Shown: positions 39,441 through 48,800 of the stretch, piece after piece
Position numbering within the stretch: the first letter of the stretch is position 1
Layout: every line of letters begins with the position of its first letter
Source of the DNA: Salinisphaera sp049568105
GTDB lineage: Bacteria > Pseudomonadota > Gammaproteobacteria > Nevskiales > Salinisphaeraceae
DNA: 64,000 nt
Direction of reading: 5' to 3'
NCBI RefSeq assembly: GCF_049568105.1
Contig: NZ_CP145335.1
Span: 4,154,001-4,218,000, forward strand
The notes under the pieces: model-generated
Seen by the model: only the letters and a program-made list of their open reading frames with translations
What the model was told of the DNA's origin: nothing
Databases searched by the model: none
Position numbers and translations under genes: made by a program

Positions 39441-40337
39441 TCAGCGCGATTCGGCAGCCGGCTGAGCCAGGCGATCGACCATGAAATCGATGACCCGGCG
39501 TACCCGGGCCGGCATGAAGCGCCGCTCGGGATAGACCACGAACAGATCGGCCCGCTCGCGCACATGCGCATCGAGCAACGGCACCAAACGGCCGGCCTGG
39601 ATATGGTCGTCTACATCCCAGCGGCTTTTCAACGCGATCCCGTAGCCGGCCAGCGCCCAGGCTTCGATGACCTCGCCGCTGTTGCTGGACAGCCGACCCG
39701 ACACCGCCACGCTGCGCACCACGTCGTCGATCTCGAACATCCAGTGGTCGATCCGTCGGCCATCGCGAACCAGCGTCAGGCACTCGTGTGTTGCGAGTTC
39801 GTCGGGCGTGGCCGGCGCACCGTGCGTTTTCAGATAAGCCGGCGAGGCACAAACCGCCCGTCGGGCCGCAATCACCCGTCGGGCCACGTAATCGCCGCGG
39901 GTCGGCATGCCGACCCGCAGGATCAGATCGTATTCTTGATCGCTCATGCTGTCGCTGACGTCGGTCAGATCCAGCTCGACGTTCACATCTGGATGCAAGG
40001 CATGAAACTCGGCCACCAACGGCGCGATCCGACGCCGGCCGAAGGACAGCGGCACCGCCATGCGCAACGTGCCCTGGGGGCGTGAACTGCGCGCCTGAAT
40101 TTCGTTTTCGGCCGATTCGATCAGATCGACGATCTCACGGGCGCGCTCGTAAAACAGCAGCCCATCCGCGGTCGGCCGACAGACCCGCGGGGTGCGCGTG
40201 AGCAGACGTACGCCCAGGCGTTTTTCCAAGGCTGCAATCCGGCGCGTGAGCATGGCCGGCGACATCTCCAGAGAGCGCGCGGCCTCGGCGAACGTCCCAC
40301 GGGCGACGATCTCCGAAAAAACATGCAGATCGTTCAT
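39441..40337 (-). CDS. LysR-family transcriptional regulator
   Basis: A 298-residue regulator. The helix-turn-helix is in residues 1-60: FSEIVARGTFAEAARSLEMS followed by LTRRIAALEKRLGVRLLTRT; the effector domain starts LRMAVPLSFGRRRIAPLVAEF, typical of the aromatic/CrgA-like group. ATG at 40337 gives the standard MNDLHVF beginning; in-frame ATGs at 40343 and 40361 are alternatives. It faces away from the GTP cyclohydrolase II-like gene with about 180 bases between, so it may control that cluster, though LysR neighbours are often unrelated. Confidence 0.88.
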   Translation of the reverse strand: MNDLHVFSEIVARGTFAEAARSLEMSPAMLTRRIAALEKRLGVRLLTRTPRVCRPTADGLLFYERAREIVDLIESAENEIQARSSRPQGTLRMAVPLSFGRRRIAPLVAEFHALHPDVNVELDLTDVSDSMSDQEYDLILRVGMPTRGDYVARRVIAARRAVCASPAYLKTHGAPATPDELATHECLTLVRDGRRIDHWMFEIDDVVRSVAVSGRLSSNSGEVIEAWALAGYGIALKSRWDVDDHIQAGRLVPLLDAHVRERADLFVVYPERRFMPARVRRVIDFMVDRLAQPAAESR

Positions 40338-40519
40338 CCACATCGGGGGTTTGGACCACATCTACCGTTACCCCGAAGACACGACATTGGATGCATGTCA
40401 CGCTCTTTTTTGACTGCAAGGCAGCCTTTCAGGAGAAATTGACCATAGCGCTTGTATTTCCTCCAGGATCGGCGCCAATAATCGAAGTCAGCCCTAAACG
40501 AGAGCGCGCCATTACGACC

Positions 40520-41623
40520 GTGCCCAACGATCCGTGCCGCCCAACGACCTCCGATAACCGCTCGGCGGTGCGCTGCGAGCGCGCTGCGGCCGAGTTGCGT
40601 TTCGGACGGCCCGTACGCATCGACGGCGCGCATGAGAGCTGGCTGGTACTGGCTCTGGATGCGGCCCGTCCGTCCGATTACCAACGCTTCGCGGCCGCGG
40701 CCGACGCCCGTCTGCGGCTGTTCGTCACCACCTCGCGGGCGGCCCGGCTCGGGCTGACATCGAGCATGAATCGCGTGCTGGACATCGATGGCCTCGGCCA
40801 CGAGGTGGCCTGTGCGTTGGCCTATCGCCCGGCGCCGCAGGCCGTGCCAACCGATGCGCCCGCGCCGGCGCTGCTCGACGCTGCAGCGCAACTGGCCCGG
40901 CTGGCCCTGCTGCTGCCGGCGCTGGTCTGCATGCCCGCCGACGCCAGCCCATTCGACGATTGCCTCGGCGTTAACGAGGCCGATATCGCGGCACTGGACC
41001 AGACTCAGGCCGACTTCGAAGCCATCGCCGATACGCCGGTGCCCCTGGATGGCATCGGTGAAGCCCGTTTCGTCGTGTTCCGGGGCGGCGTCGCCCAGCG
41101 TGATCAGATCGCGATCGTGGTCGGCGATATCAGCTCGCTGGCCGCGGTACCGGTTCGGCTGCACTCGGCCTGTCTAACCGGCGATCTGCTGGCCTCGCTC
41201 AAATGCGACTGCGGCGACCAACTGCGGGCGACCCTGGCGCGCCTGGCCGAACGGGGCGCGGGCGTGCTGCTGTATCTGGACCAGGAAGGCCGCGGCACCG
41301 GTATCGGCGCCAAAATTCGGGCCTATGGCTATCAGCGTGACGGGCTGGATACGGTCGATGCCGATGCCGAACTGGGCTTTGGCGACGACGAACGCCGCTA
41401 CCATGCCGCCGTGGCCATGCTACAGGGCCTAGGCATCCAGCGCGTCGAGTTGTTCACCAACAATCCGGCCAAGATTGCCTATCTTGAAGCTGCCGGCATC
41501 GAGGTGGTCGGTCGGATCGAATTACCGGCTGCGGTCACGCCGGACAATCGCCGCTATCTCGCAGCCAAGGCCAGCCGGTCCGGCCATTGGATCGATATCG
41601 ATCATGAGGCCAGCGGTCGATGA
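40520..41623 (+). CDS. GTP cyclohydrolase II-like protein with extra N-terminal domain
   Basis: About 367 residues. The C-terminal 200 residues are a RibA domain: VPVRLHSACLTGDLLASLKC with DCGDQLRATL supplies the three zinc Cys residues, YLDQEGRGTGIGAKIRAYG is the GTP/pyrophosphate-binding stretch and ELFTNNPAKIAYLEAAGI closes it. The N-terminal 150 residues resemble a degenerate RibB-like domain (RAAAELRFGRPVRI, FVTTSRAARLGL) without its known catalytic Asp/Glu cluster, so it should not make 3,4-dihydroxybutanone phosphate. The frame is open back to ATG 40391, but codons before about 40520 are AT-rich and unlike the rest; GTG at 40520 is chosen and remains uncertain. It starts an operon with a CDP-alcohol phosphotransferase, hinting at a role outside riboflavin synthesis. 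Confidence 0.78.
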   Translation: MPNDPCRPTTSDNRSAVRCERAAAELRFGRPVRIDGAHESWLVLALDAARPSDYQRFAAAADARLRLFVTTSRAARLGLTSSMNRVLDIDGLGHEVACALAYRPAPQAVPTDAPAPALLDAAAQLARLALLLPALVCMPADASPFDDCLGVNEADIAALDQTQADFEAIADTPVPLDGIGEARFVVFRGGVAQRDQIAIVVGDISSLAAVPVRLHSACLTGDLLASLKCDCGDQLRATLARLAERGAGVLLYLDQEGRGTGIGAKIRAYGYQRDGLDTVDADAELGFGDDERRYHAAVAMLQGLGIQRVELFTNNPAKIAYLEAAGIEVVGRIELPAAVTPDNRRYLAAKASRSGHWIDIDHEASGR

Positions 41624-42381
41624 AACCGCACTGGCCCCATATCGGGCACGGTCGGCCGCCCCAGCTGATCGCCGATGCCCTGATCGCGATGCTGGCCACC
41701 AGCGCTGGCGTGCTCGCCGTGGCCGCCAGCATCACACTGATCGGCCAGGCCAGCCCGGCGTTTGTCATCGCCGCGCCGCTCGGCTTCGGGCTGATTGCTG
41801 CAGTCGTGATCTTCAACCTGCCGGCCCATCCCTATCCGCGCTTCGGCATGGCCAATTGCGTCACCACCGCGCGTGCCGGCCTAACCGCGCTGATCGGCGC
41901 CCTGGCCTTCGAGGCCGACCAGCTGGGCACGCATGCGCCGACTCTAGCCTGGCTCGCGACCGGTACCGCGGCGACCGCGCTGAGCCTCGACGGGCTGGAT
42001 GGCTATGCCGCCCGCCATCGGGCCGAGGCCTCGCGTTTCGGGGCCCGTTTCGATATGGAAATCGATGCGTTGCTGATCCTGCTGCTCTGCGTGCTGCTGC
42101 ACGGCTCGGGCAAGCTTGGCAGCTGGGTCTATGCGCTCGGGCTGATGCGCTATGTCTTCGTAGTCGCCCAGTGGCTATGGCCGCGGCTGGCCGATACCCC
42201 GCTGCCGCCGAGCCAGCGGCGCAAGATCGTCTGCGTCATCCAGGGCTTGGTGCTGTGCACCGGGCTGGCGCCGAGCGTCGATGCATCAGTCGCCAGCGCG
42301 CTGGCGGCCGGTGGGCTGCTCGCCCTGACCGGCTCGTTCGCGCTGGATATGCACTACCTCATCGCCTCATCGCGCCGATGA
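41620..42381 (+). CDS. CDP-alcohol phosphatidyltransferase family membrane protein
   Basis: A 253-residue inner-membrane protein with about six hydrophobic helices. The full catalytic motif DGxxARx8GxxxDxxxD is present from Asp127 to Asp149 (DGYAAR, then G141, D145 and D149), so it should join a CDP-activated moiety to an alcohol. It is not a close match to PgsA, PssA or Pct by its flanking sequence. ATG overlaps the stop of the GTP cyclohydrolase-like gene (ATGA) and its own stop overlaps the FkbM gene, so the three are translationally coupled. The alcohol acceptor is unknown; the neighbour suggests a pyrimidine- or pterin-derived compound. Confidence 0.86.
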   Translation: MKPHWPHIGHGRPPQLIADALIAMLATSAGVLAVAASITLIGQASPAFVIAAPLGFGLIAAVVIFNLPAHPYPRFGMANCVTTARAGLTALIGALAFEADQLGTHAPTLAWLATGTAATALSLDGLDGYAARHRAEASRFGARFDMEIDALLILLLCVLLHGSGKLGSWVYALGLMRYVFVVAQWLWPRLADTPLPPSQRRKIVCVIQGLVLCTGLAPSVDASVASALAAGGLLALTGSFALDMHYLIASSRR

Positions 42382-43130
42382 GCGGCCCGGCCTGGCTCGG
42401 GCTCGCCCGCTCGCTCGTCATCTACCACGCCCAGCCCTGGCGTACGCTGGCACTGCGGCGTTTCTATCGACAGCTGATCGCGCCCGGCTCGCTCGTCTTC
42501 GACATCGGGGCCCATGTCGGCCATCGCAGCCAGGCCATGGCCCGCGCCGGCGCGGCAGTGGTCGCCGTAGAACCGCAGCCGCTGTTCGCGGCCTGGCTGG
42601 CACGCCGCCTGCGCGGCCAGCGCCGTATCCGGTTATCGCGCCAAGCGCTCGGCGCGGCCCAAGGCAGCGCGCGCCTGGCTGTTTCATCCCGGCACCCGAC
42701 GGTGTCCACGCTGTCGCGCGACTGGATCGAGACCGTAGGCACGGCCGCTGGATTCGCCCATGTGCGCTGGGATCATACGGTCGAGGTCGAGATCAGCACG
42801 CTCGATGTCTTGATCGAACGCTACGGCACGCCGGCGTTCTGCAAGATCGATGTCGAAGGCTTCGAGGCGGCGATCCTGGCAGGCCTGTCGCAGCCGCTGG
42901 CCTGTATCGCCTTCGAATGCCTGCCGGCGGCGCGCGATACGGCCCTGGCCTGCATCGACCGGCTGGCTGAGCTGGCGGATGACTATCGCTACAACTGGGT
43001 AGTCGGCGAACGCCATCGCTGGGCGAACACGCACTGGTTGTCGCCCGCGGCCTGTCGGGCTGCCTTACAGGCGCTGCCGGCCGCCGGCTGCGGGCTGGAT
43101 GTCTATGCCCGTCGTACAGGCTGGGCGTGA
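42378..43130 (+). CDS. FkbM-family SAM-dependent methyltransferase
   Basis: A 250-residue Rossmann methyltransferase. SLVFDIGAHVGHRSQAMARAG is the SAM-binding motif I with GAHVG, VVAVEPQP is motif II, STLDVLIERYG and FCKIDVEGFEAAILAGL are the FkbM signature and VAFECLP-like IAFECLP closes the fold. FkbM proteins methylate hydroxyls of sugars or polyketide-like products. The start overlaps the CDP-alcohol phosphotransferase stop as ATGA. The 3' end overlaps the convergent flippase-like gene by 28 bases. Confidence 0.86.
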   Translation: MSGPAWLGLARSLVIYHAQPWRTLALRRFYRQLIAPGSLVFDIGAHVGHRSQAMARAGAAVVAVEPQPLFAAWLARRLRGQRRIRLSRQALGAAQGSARLAVSSRHPTVSTLSRDWIETVGTAAGFAHVRWDHTVEVEISTLDVLIERYGTPAFCKIDVEGFEAAILAGLSQPLACIAFECLPAARDTALACIDRLAELADDYRYNWVVGERHRWANTHWLSPAACRAALQALPAAGCGLDVYARRTGWA

Positions 43131-44092
43131 CCGCGCCCACGCGCGATCCACAGTGCGCCCGGCAGGGCGCCGATCAGGCTTACCAGGCCATACAACACAC
43201 TCGCCGCGATGCCGTCGGCGGCACTCGCGCCGGCCAGCGGCCAGAGCGCGGCCGCGGCCGCTTCGCGCATGCCCCAGCCGGCTACCGATATCGGCAGCAG
43301 CATGCTCAACAGCACCAACGGCACCAACGCCGCTACTGCGATCGGCGGCAACGGCGCACCGACCGCCTGCGAAGCCAGTGCAAACGCGATCAGATAGCTT
43401 GCCACGATCAACAACGACAGCAGGCCCTGGCCTGCCCAGCGCCCGGAGCGGAACCACGCAGCGCGCAGCGCCGGACCAAAACTGGCGGCGAAGGCGGCCA
43501 GCCGCGTCGGCGCCCAGCGCGCCAGCAACGTCATGCCCAGGGCCAGCCCTGCGAATACGGCCGCCGTGCCGGCGAGCAACACGCCGGCGCCGTGGATACG
43601 CGAGCCGTCGACGCACAACCAGGCCAGCAACCCCAACAGCCCGATCAGGCCCAATACGACCTGCCCGGCCAGACGCTCGATCATGATCGCCTGTACCGGC
43701 ACCGCCCAGCCACGGCTGTCGTCCTGGTCGCTACGGTTACGCCAGGCCCGTACCACATCGCCCGATACGCCGCCCGGCAACAGCTGGTTGAGCAACGAGG
43801 CCACATAGTATTCGGCCACTGCCTGGCGCCGAGTCAGCGTCTGGCCAAGGGCTGCAGCGGTCAGACGCCAACGTTCGGCCGATGCGATGATCTGGCACTG
43901 GACCAACAGCACCGCCCACAGCACCGGCCCGGGCTCGACGCGGCCCAGACGCACGGCAACTGCATAGGGGTCGACCAGCCAAGCCAGTCCGGCCAACACG
44001 CCGAATACCAGCGCGATCCGCATCGCCGGCCGGCGTCCCAGCCGGCGCAGGCGTTGTCTGCGCAAATTACTCGAGTTGCTGCTATGCCGCAT
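43103..44092 (-). CDS. UPF0104/lysylphosphatidylglycerol-synthase-like transmembrane protein
   Basis: A 329-residue inner-membrane protein with about eight hydrophobic segments, of the family of the flippase half of MprF. EYYVASLLNQLLPGGVSGDVVRAWR near residue 95 and the C-terminal ISVAGWGMREAAAAALWPLAG are the two conserved loops. Members without the aminoacyl-transfer domain are thought to move lipids across the membrane. It is on the opposite strand to its neighbours, overlapping the FkbM gene by 28 bases, and its start is only 17 bases from that of the divergent sulfatase-fold gene. The ATG at 44092 is used; Met24 is possible. Confidence 0.84.
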   Translation of the reverse strand: MRHSSNSSNLRRQRLRRLGRRPAMRIALVFGVLAGLAWLVDPYAVAVRLGRVEPGPVLWAVLLVQCQIIASAERWRLTAAALGQTLTRRQAVAEYYVASLLNQLLPGGVSGDVVRAWRNRSDQDDSRGWAVPVQAIMIERLAGQVVLGLIGLLGLLAWLCVDGSRIHGAGVLLAGTAAVFAGLALGMTLLARWAPTRLAAFAASFGPALRAAWFRSGRWAGQGLLSLLIVASYLIAFALASQAVGAPLPPIAVAALVPLVLLSMLLPISVAGWGMREAAAAALWPLAGASAADGIAASVLYGLVSLIGALPGALWIARGRGHAQPVRRA

Positions 44093-44109
44093 CGCGCTAC
44101 TGGCTTGTC

Positions 44110-45696
44110 ATGTCACGTCTGAATCATCCGATCCTTCGCAGTCTAACCGGGCTAGTGCTGTTGTTCGGCCCGCTGATGATGCCGCATACGCCCGGCGATA
44201 TGCCGGCGCTGGCCGTGCCCGTACTCGCCTTGGTCATTTTATTGCCGCTGACGTTGTCGAGCGGCTGGCTCAACGGCGGACTACGGCTCATCACGACCCT
44301 CGGCGTGGCCGCGCTCGGCGTATTCAAGGCCGCCGATCTGGCGATCGCAGCGGCTTATGCCCGCTCGTTCAATCCGGTCACCGATCTGGGCCTGGCGATC
44401 GCGGCCTGGCATCTCGCAGCCGGCACCTTCGGCGGCCTGGTCGCCGGACTGGGCATGCTCGGGCTCGGCCTAGCCCTGCTCGGCCTGAGTATTGCCCTGT
44501 TCTGGGGGCTTGGCGGCTTTACTCGCCTGTCGGGCAGCGCACGCCGCACGATCGCCGGGCTATGCGGCCTCGGCCTGTTGGTCTTCGCGGTCGGCCAGAT
44601 CGGGGGCCCCGCCTACGGCGTGCGGCCGATCGCTATCGACTATGTGACTACGCGCGTGATGCGCGTTCACGACACCTATCGCCAACTTGCAGCGTTTGAT
44701 CGCGACCTGCGCCGCGACCCACTGCTCGGCACCGACGTTGCCCCCACATTTTCGGCTCTGGCCGGCCGCGATGTCGTGCTGATTTTCGTCGAATCCTACG
44801 GGCGCAGCGCGATCGAAGATGCCCGCTATGCCGATCGTATCGATCCACGGCTGGCGGCCATCGAGCACCAACTCGAACGGGCCGGCCGGCATGCCGTCAG
44901 TGGCTGGCTGCGTTCGCCGACCATGGGCGGGATGAGCTGGCTGGCCCACGGCACGCTCCTGTCCGGCCTGTGGACCGATAACCAGCGCCGCTACGACACG
45001 CTGATCGATAGCGATCGCGTCAGTCTCAACCGGCTGTTCAAGCATGCCGGGTGGACCACGATCGCGGCCATGCCAGCGATCACCATGGCTTGGCCGGAGG
45101 CCGCTTGGTTCGGCTACGACCGAATCTATGCTGCCGACGAGCTCGGCTATGCCGGCAAACCCTTCAACTGGGTCACCATGCCGGATCAATTCACGCTCGC
45201 AGCCATTCATCGCATCGTCGCTGATCTGGATACGCCGGCCATGGTCGAGACCGCGCTGATCTCCAGCCATGCCCCGTGGACGCCGATCCCGCAGCGGGTG
45301 CCCTGGGAGACGATCGGCGACGGTCGTATCTTCAACGCCCAGGCCGAAGCCGGCGCGACCCCGGCCGAAGTCTGGGCCGATCCGGCTCAGATACGCACCC
45401 AGTATGAAAAAGCCATCGACTACAGTCTGGCGACCATCGGCGACTATATGGCCCGCTTCGGCGACGACACGGTGTTCATCGTGCTTGGCGATCATCAGCC
45501 GGCTCCGATCATCACCGGCGAGCGCGCCTCGCGGGATGTACCCATGCATATCGTCGCCGACGACCCGGCCGTGCTCGAGCGGCTCGATAGACGCTATTGG
45601 TCGCCGGGCATGATCCCGGCCCCCACCTTGCCGGTACGGCCGATGAGCGATTTCCGGGCCGATTTTTCGACCGCCATGAGCACTCCAGCCCGGTAA
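44110..45696 (+). CDS. Membrane-anchored sulfatase/phosphoglycerol-transferase-fold protein
   Basis: A 528-residue protein with four or five N-terminal membrane helices (residues 10-165) and a periplasmic alkaline-phosphatase-superfamily domain, the plan of LtaS/OpgB-like enzymes. VLIFVESYGRS gives the first metal-binding Asp/Glu strand, SPTMGGMSWLAHGTLLSG the nucleophile region (Thr271 or Ser276), SSHAPWTPIP and VFIVLGDHQPAP the metal-binding His and Asp residues. It lacks the Cys/Ser-x-Pro-x-Arg motif of true sulfatases. It should transfer or remove a phospho-alcohol headgroup outside the membrane. It is read away from the flippase-like gene from a shared 17-base gap, which ties the two together. 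Confidence 0.83.
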   Translation: MSRLNHPILRSLTGLVLLFGPLMMPHTPGDMPALAVPVLALVILLPLTLSSGWLNGGLRLITTLGVAALGVFKAADLAIAAAYARSFNPVTDLGLAIAAWHLAAGTFGGLVAGLGMLGLGLALLGLSIALFWGLGGFTRLSGSARRTIAGLCGLGLLVFAVGQIGGPAYGVRPIAIDYVTTRVMRVHDTYRQLAAFDRDLRRDPLLGTDVAPTFSALAGRDVVLIFVESYGRSAIEDARYADRIDPRLAAIEHQLERAGRHAVSGWLRSPTMGGMSWLAHGTLLSGLWTDNQRRYDTLIDSDRVSLNRLFKHAGWTTIAAMPAITMAWPEAAWFGYDRIYAADELGYAGKPFNWVTMPDQFTLAAIHRIVADLDTPAMVETALISSHAPWTPIPQRVPWETIGDGRIFNAQAEAGATPAEVWADPAQIRTQYEKAIDYSLATIGDYMARFGDDTVFIVLGDHQPAPIITGERASRDVPMHIVADDPAVLERLDRRYWSPGMIPAPTLPVRPMSDFRADFSTAMSTPAR

Positions 45697-45894
45697 CGCA
45701 TCGCCCACGGACGAACGCCGGCTCAGATGCAGCGGGCCGTTGCAATGCTGTGTTTCGTCTTTCAACGGCGGTTTTCGGTTGTATGCCTGCCCTGCCCCGT
45801 ACAACCTGAGTCTTAATCAATCATTCGCCAATTAATAGCGCGCTCCCGATGCGCACACGATATCGGCAGCCGTTGTTGAAAGGGGTTGGCCCAG

Positions 45895-48800
45895 GTGTGG
45901 ATCGTCCGGCTCGCGCTCGCGAAGCCTTATACCTTCATCGTCATGGCGGTGCTGATCGTGCTGGTCGGCATTGGCAGCGTGCTACGGGCGCCCACCGATA
46001 TCTTTCCGTCGATCGATATCCCGGTGATCGCGGTGGTCTGGCCCTACAAACAGCTCCCGCCGGACGAGATGGCCGGGCGCATCATGACGCCGTTCGAGCA
46101 GTCGCTGACCCAAACGGTCAACAACGTCGAACACATCGAAGGCCGCTCGGTGAACGGCTACGGCATCGTCAAGATCTATTTCCAGCCCTCGGTGAATATC
46201 GCGACCGCCAATGCCCAGGTTACTGCGATCGCCCAGACCAAACTGTCGGATCTGCCACAGGGTACGACGCCGCCCTATGTTTTGAATTACCGGGCCTCGA
46301 CAGTGCCGATCCTGCAGCTGGCGCTATCCGATCCGAAACTCACCGAACAGAAGCTGCGCGATCTGGGGCTGACCCAGATCCGGCCGCAGCTGGCCACCAC
46401 TGCAGGCGCCTCGGTGCCCTATCCCTATGGCGGCAAATCGCGCGAGGTCCGGGTCGATATCGATCCGGCGCGGCTTGCCGCCTACAACCTATCGGCCGCG
46501 GACGTCACCAACGCGCTGCTGCACCAGAACCTGATCACACCAATCGGTACCGAGAAGATCGGGCCCAGCGAATACACCCTGCGGCTGAACAATTCGCCGA
46601 AGCAGATCGCCGATCTGAACAAGCTGCCGATCAAGGAAGTCGACGGCACCGTGGTGCGGATGGAAGACATCGGCCATGTGCTCGACGGCAGCCCGCCGCA
46701 GCGCAACGTGGTGCACGTCAACGGCCAGCGTTCGGTGCTACTGCAGGTATTGAAAAACGGCGATACCTCGACGCTCGCGATCGTCTCGGGCGTCAAACAG
46801 CGGCTCAAGCAGATAAAGGACAGTCTGCCGAGCTCGCTCAAGATCGACCCGATCGCCGATCAGTCCCAATTCGTGCGGGCCTCGATCGAAGGCGTGGTCG
46901 AGGAAGGTCTGATCGCGGCGGCCCTAACCAGCCTGATGATTCTGCTGTTCCTGGGCTCCTGGCGTTCGACCGTGATCATCGCGATCTCGATTCCGTTGTC
47001 GATCCTGTCCTCGATCATCGCGCTGACCGTGCTCGGCGAAACCCTCAACATCATGACCCTCGGCGGGTTGGCGCTCGCGGTCGGGATTCTGGTCGACGAC
47101 GCGACCGTGACCATCGAGAACATCAATTACCACCTCGAGAAAGGCAAGAACGTGCGCACCGCGATCTTCGACGGGGCCGGCCAGATCGTGAAACCGCTGT
47201 TCGTCTCGCTGGCCTGTATCTGTGTGGTGTTCGTGCCGATGTTCTTCCTCGGCGGGGTGTCGGGCTATCTGTTCGTGCCGCTGGCCGAGGCCGTGATCTT
47301 CACCATGATCGCCTCGTTCATCCTGTCGCGTACGCTGGTGCCGACGCTGGCCGCCTATCTCATCCAGCCGTTCGACGAAGACCACGAACAACGAAAAGCC
47401 CGCTCGCGTAATCCCTTGACCCGTTTCCAGCTCGGCTTCGCGCGGCGATTCGAGTCGTTCCGATCGCTGTATCGCGGCGTGCTGACCCAGGCGATCGAGC
47501 ATCGCGTCGCTTTCGTGGTCGGCTTCATGATTCTGGTCGTGGCGTCCTTCGCGCTGGTGCCCGGGCTGGGCCGCAACTTCTTTCCCAAGGTGGATGCTGG
47601 CGAGATCACCATGCATGTCCGGGTGCCGGTGGGCACGCGGATCGGCGAAACGGCCAAAATCTTCGCCCATATCCGCGACCGGGTACGCCAGATCATTCCG
47701 GCCGACCAGATCGAGACGATCGTCGACAACATCGGCCTGACCAGCAGCGGCATCAATACCGCCTACAACAACACCGGCACGGTCGGCTCCTACGACGGCG
47801 ATATTCAGATTTCGTTGGCGACCGACCACGATCCAACCCAGGGCTTCGTGACCGAGCTGCGCAACCGTCTGCCGCGCGAGTTCCCGCAGGCCACCTTTTC
47901 CTTCCCGCCGGCCGATATCGTGTCGCAGACCCTGAATTTCGGCTCGCCGGCGCCGATGAGCATCCAGATCCGCGGCCAGAAGCTGGATGCCAACTATGAC
48001 TACGCCGAAAGCCTGCTGCCCCGGCTCAAGCGGATTCCCGGCATCGCCGATGTCCGTATCCAGGAATCCCGTTCCAACCCGGAATTCGGCATCGATGTCG
48101 ATCGCGATCGGGCCCAGCTGCTCGGCATCACCATGGCCGAGGTCAGCAATACCCTGCGCACCAACCTGGCAGGCTCTGGCCAGATCAACCGGACCTTCTG
48201 GCTGGATCCGAAAAAACGCCAGTCCTATCCGATCGTAGTCCAGACCCCGCAGTACCAACTGAACTCGCTGGCCGCGCTCAAGAACCTCCCGATCAAGGCG
48301 GCCGACGGCAGCACCCATGTGCTCGGCGCGATCGCGACCGTCTCGCGCCAGGCCGGCAATGCGGTATTCGACCAATACAACACCGACCCGCTGCTGCGGA
48401 TCTATGCCGCGACTAACGGTCGCGATCTGGGCAGCGTCTCGGATGCGGTACAGAAAATCCTCGACCAGACCACGAAAGACGTACCCAAAGGCAGCCAGGT
48501 ACAGGTCGCCGGCCAGGTCACGACCATGAACACGGCCTTCACCAGCCTGTTCTGGGGGATCGCTGGCGCGATGCTGCTGATCTATCTGCTGATCGTGGTC
48601 AACTTCCAGTCCTGGCTGGACCCGTTCGTGATCATCACCGCCCTGCCGGCGGCCCTGGCCGGCATCGTCTGGATGCTGTTCGCCACCGGCACCGGCCTGT
48701 CTGTGCCAGCGCTGACCGGCGCGATCATGGCGCTCGGGGTCGCGACTTCGAACTCGGTCCTGGTGGTGGCCTTCGCCCGCGAGCAGTTGGCCGAACACGG

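Noticed and set aside
40391..40519. N-terminal 43 residues of the GTP cyclohydrolase-like protein from ATG 40391
   Set aside because: Codon use is AT-rich and unlike the rest of the gene; probably promoter and leader sequence.
44110..45696. True sulfatase
   Set aside because: The Cys/Ser-x-Pro-x-Arg maturation motif is missing; the layout with membrane helices fits phospho-alcohol transferases or hydrolases.
46924..48798. 624-codon open frame on the minus strand
   Set aside because: It lies antisense to the RND pump gene, reads as His/Gly/Arg-rich sequence and is a product of the high GC content; the pump on the other strand is certain.
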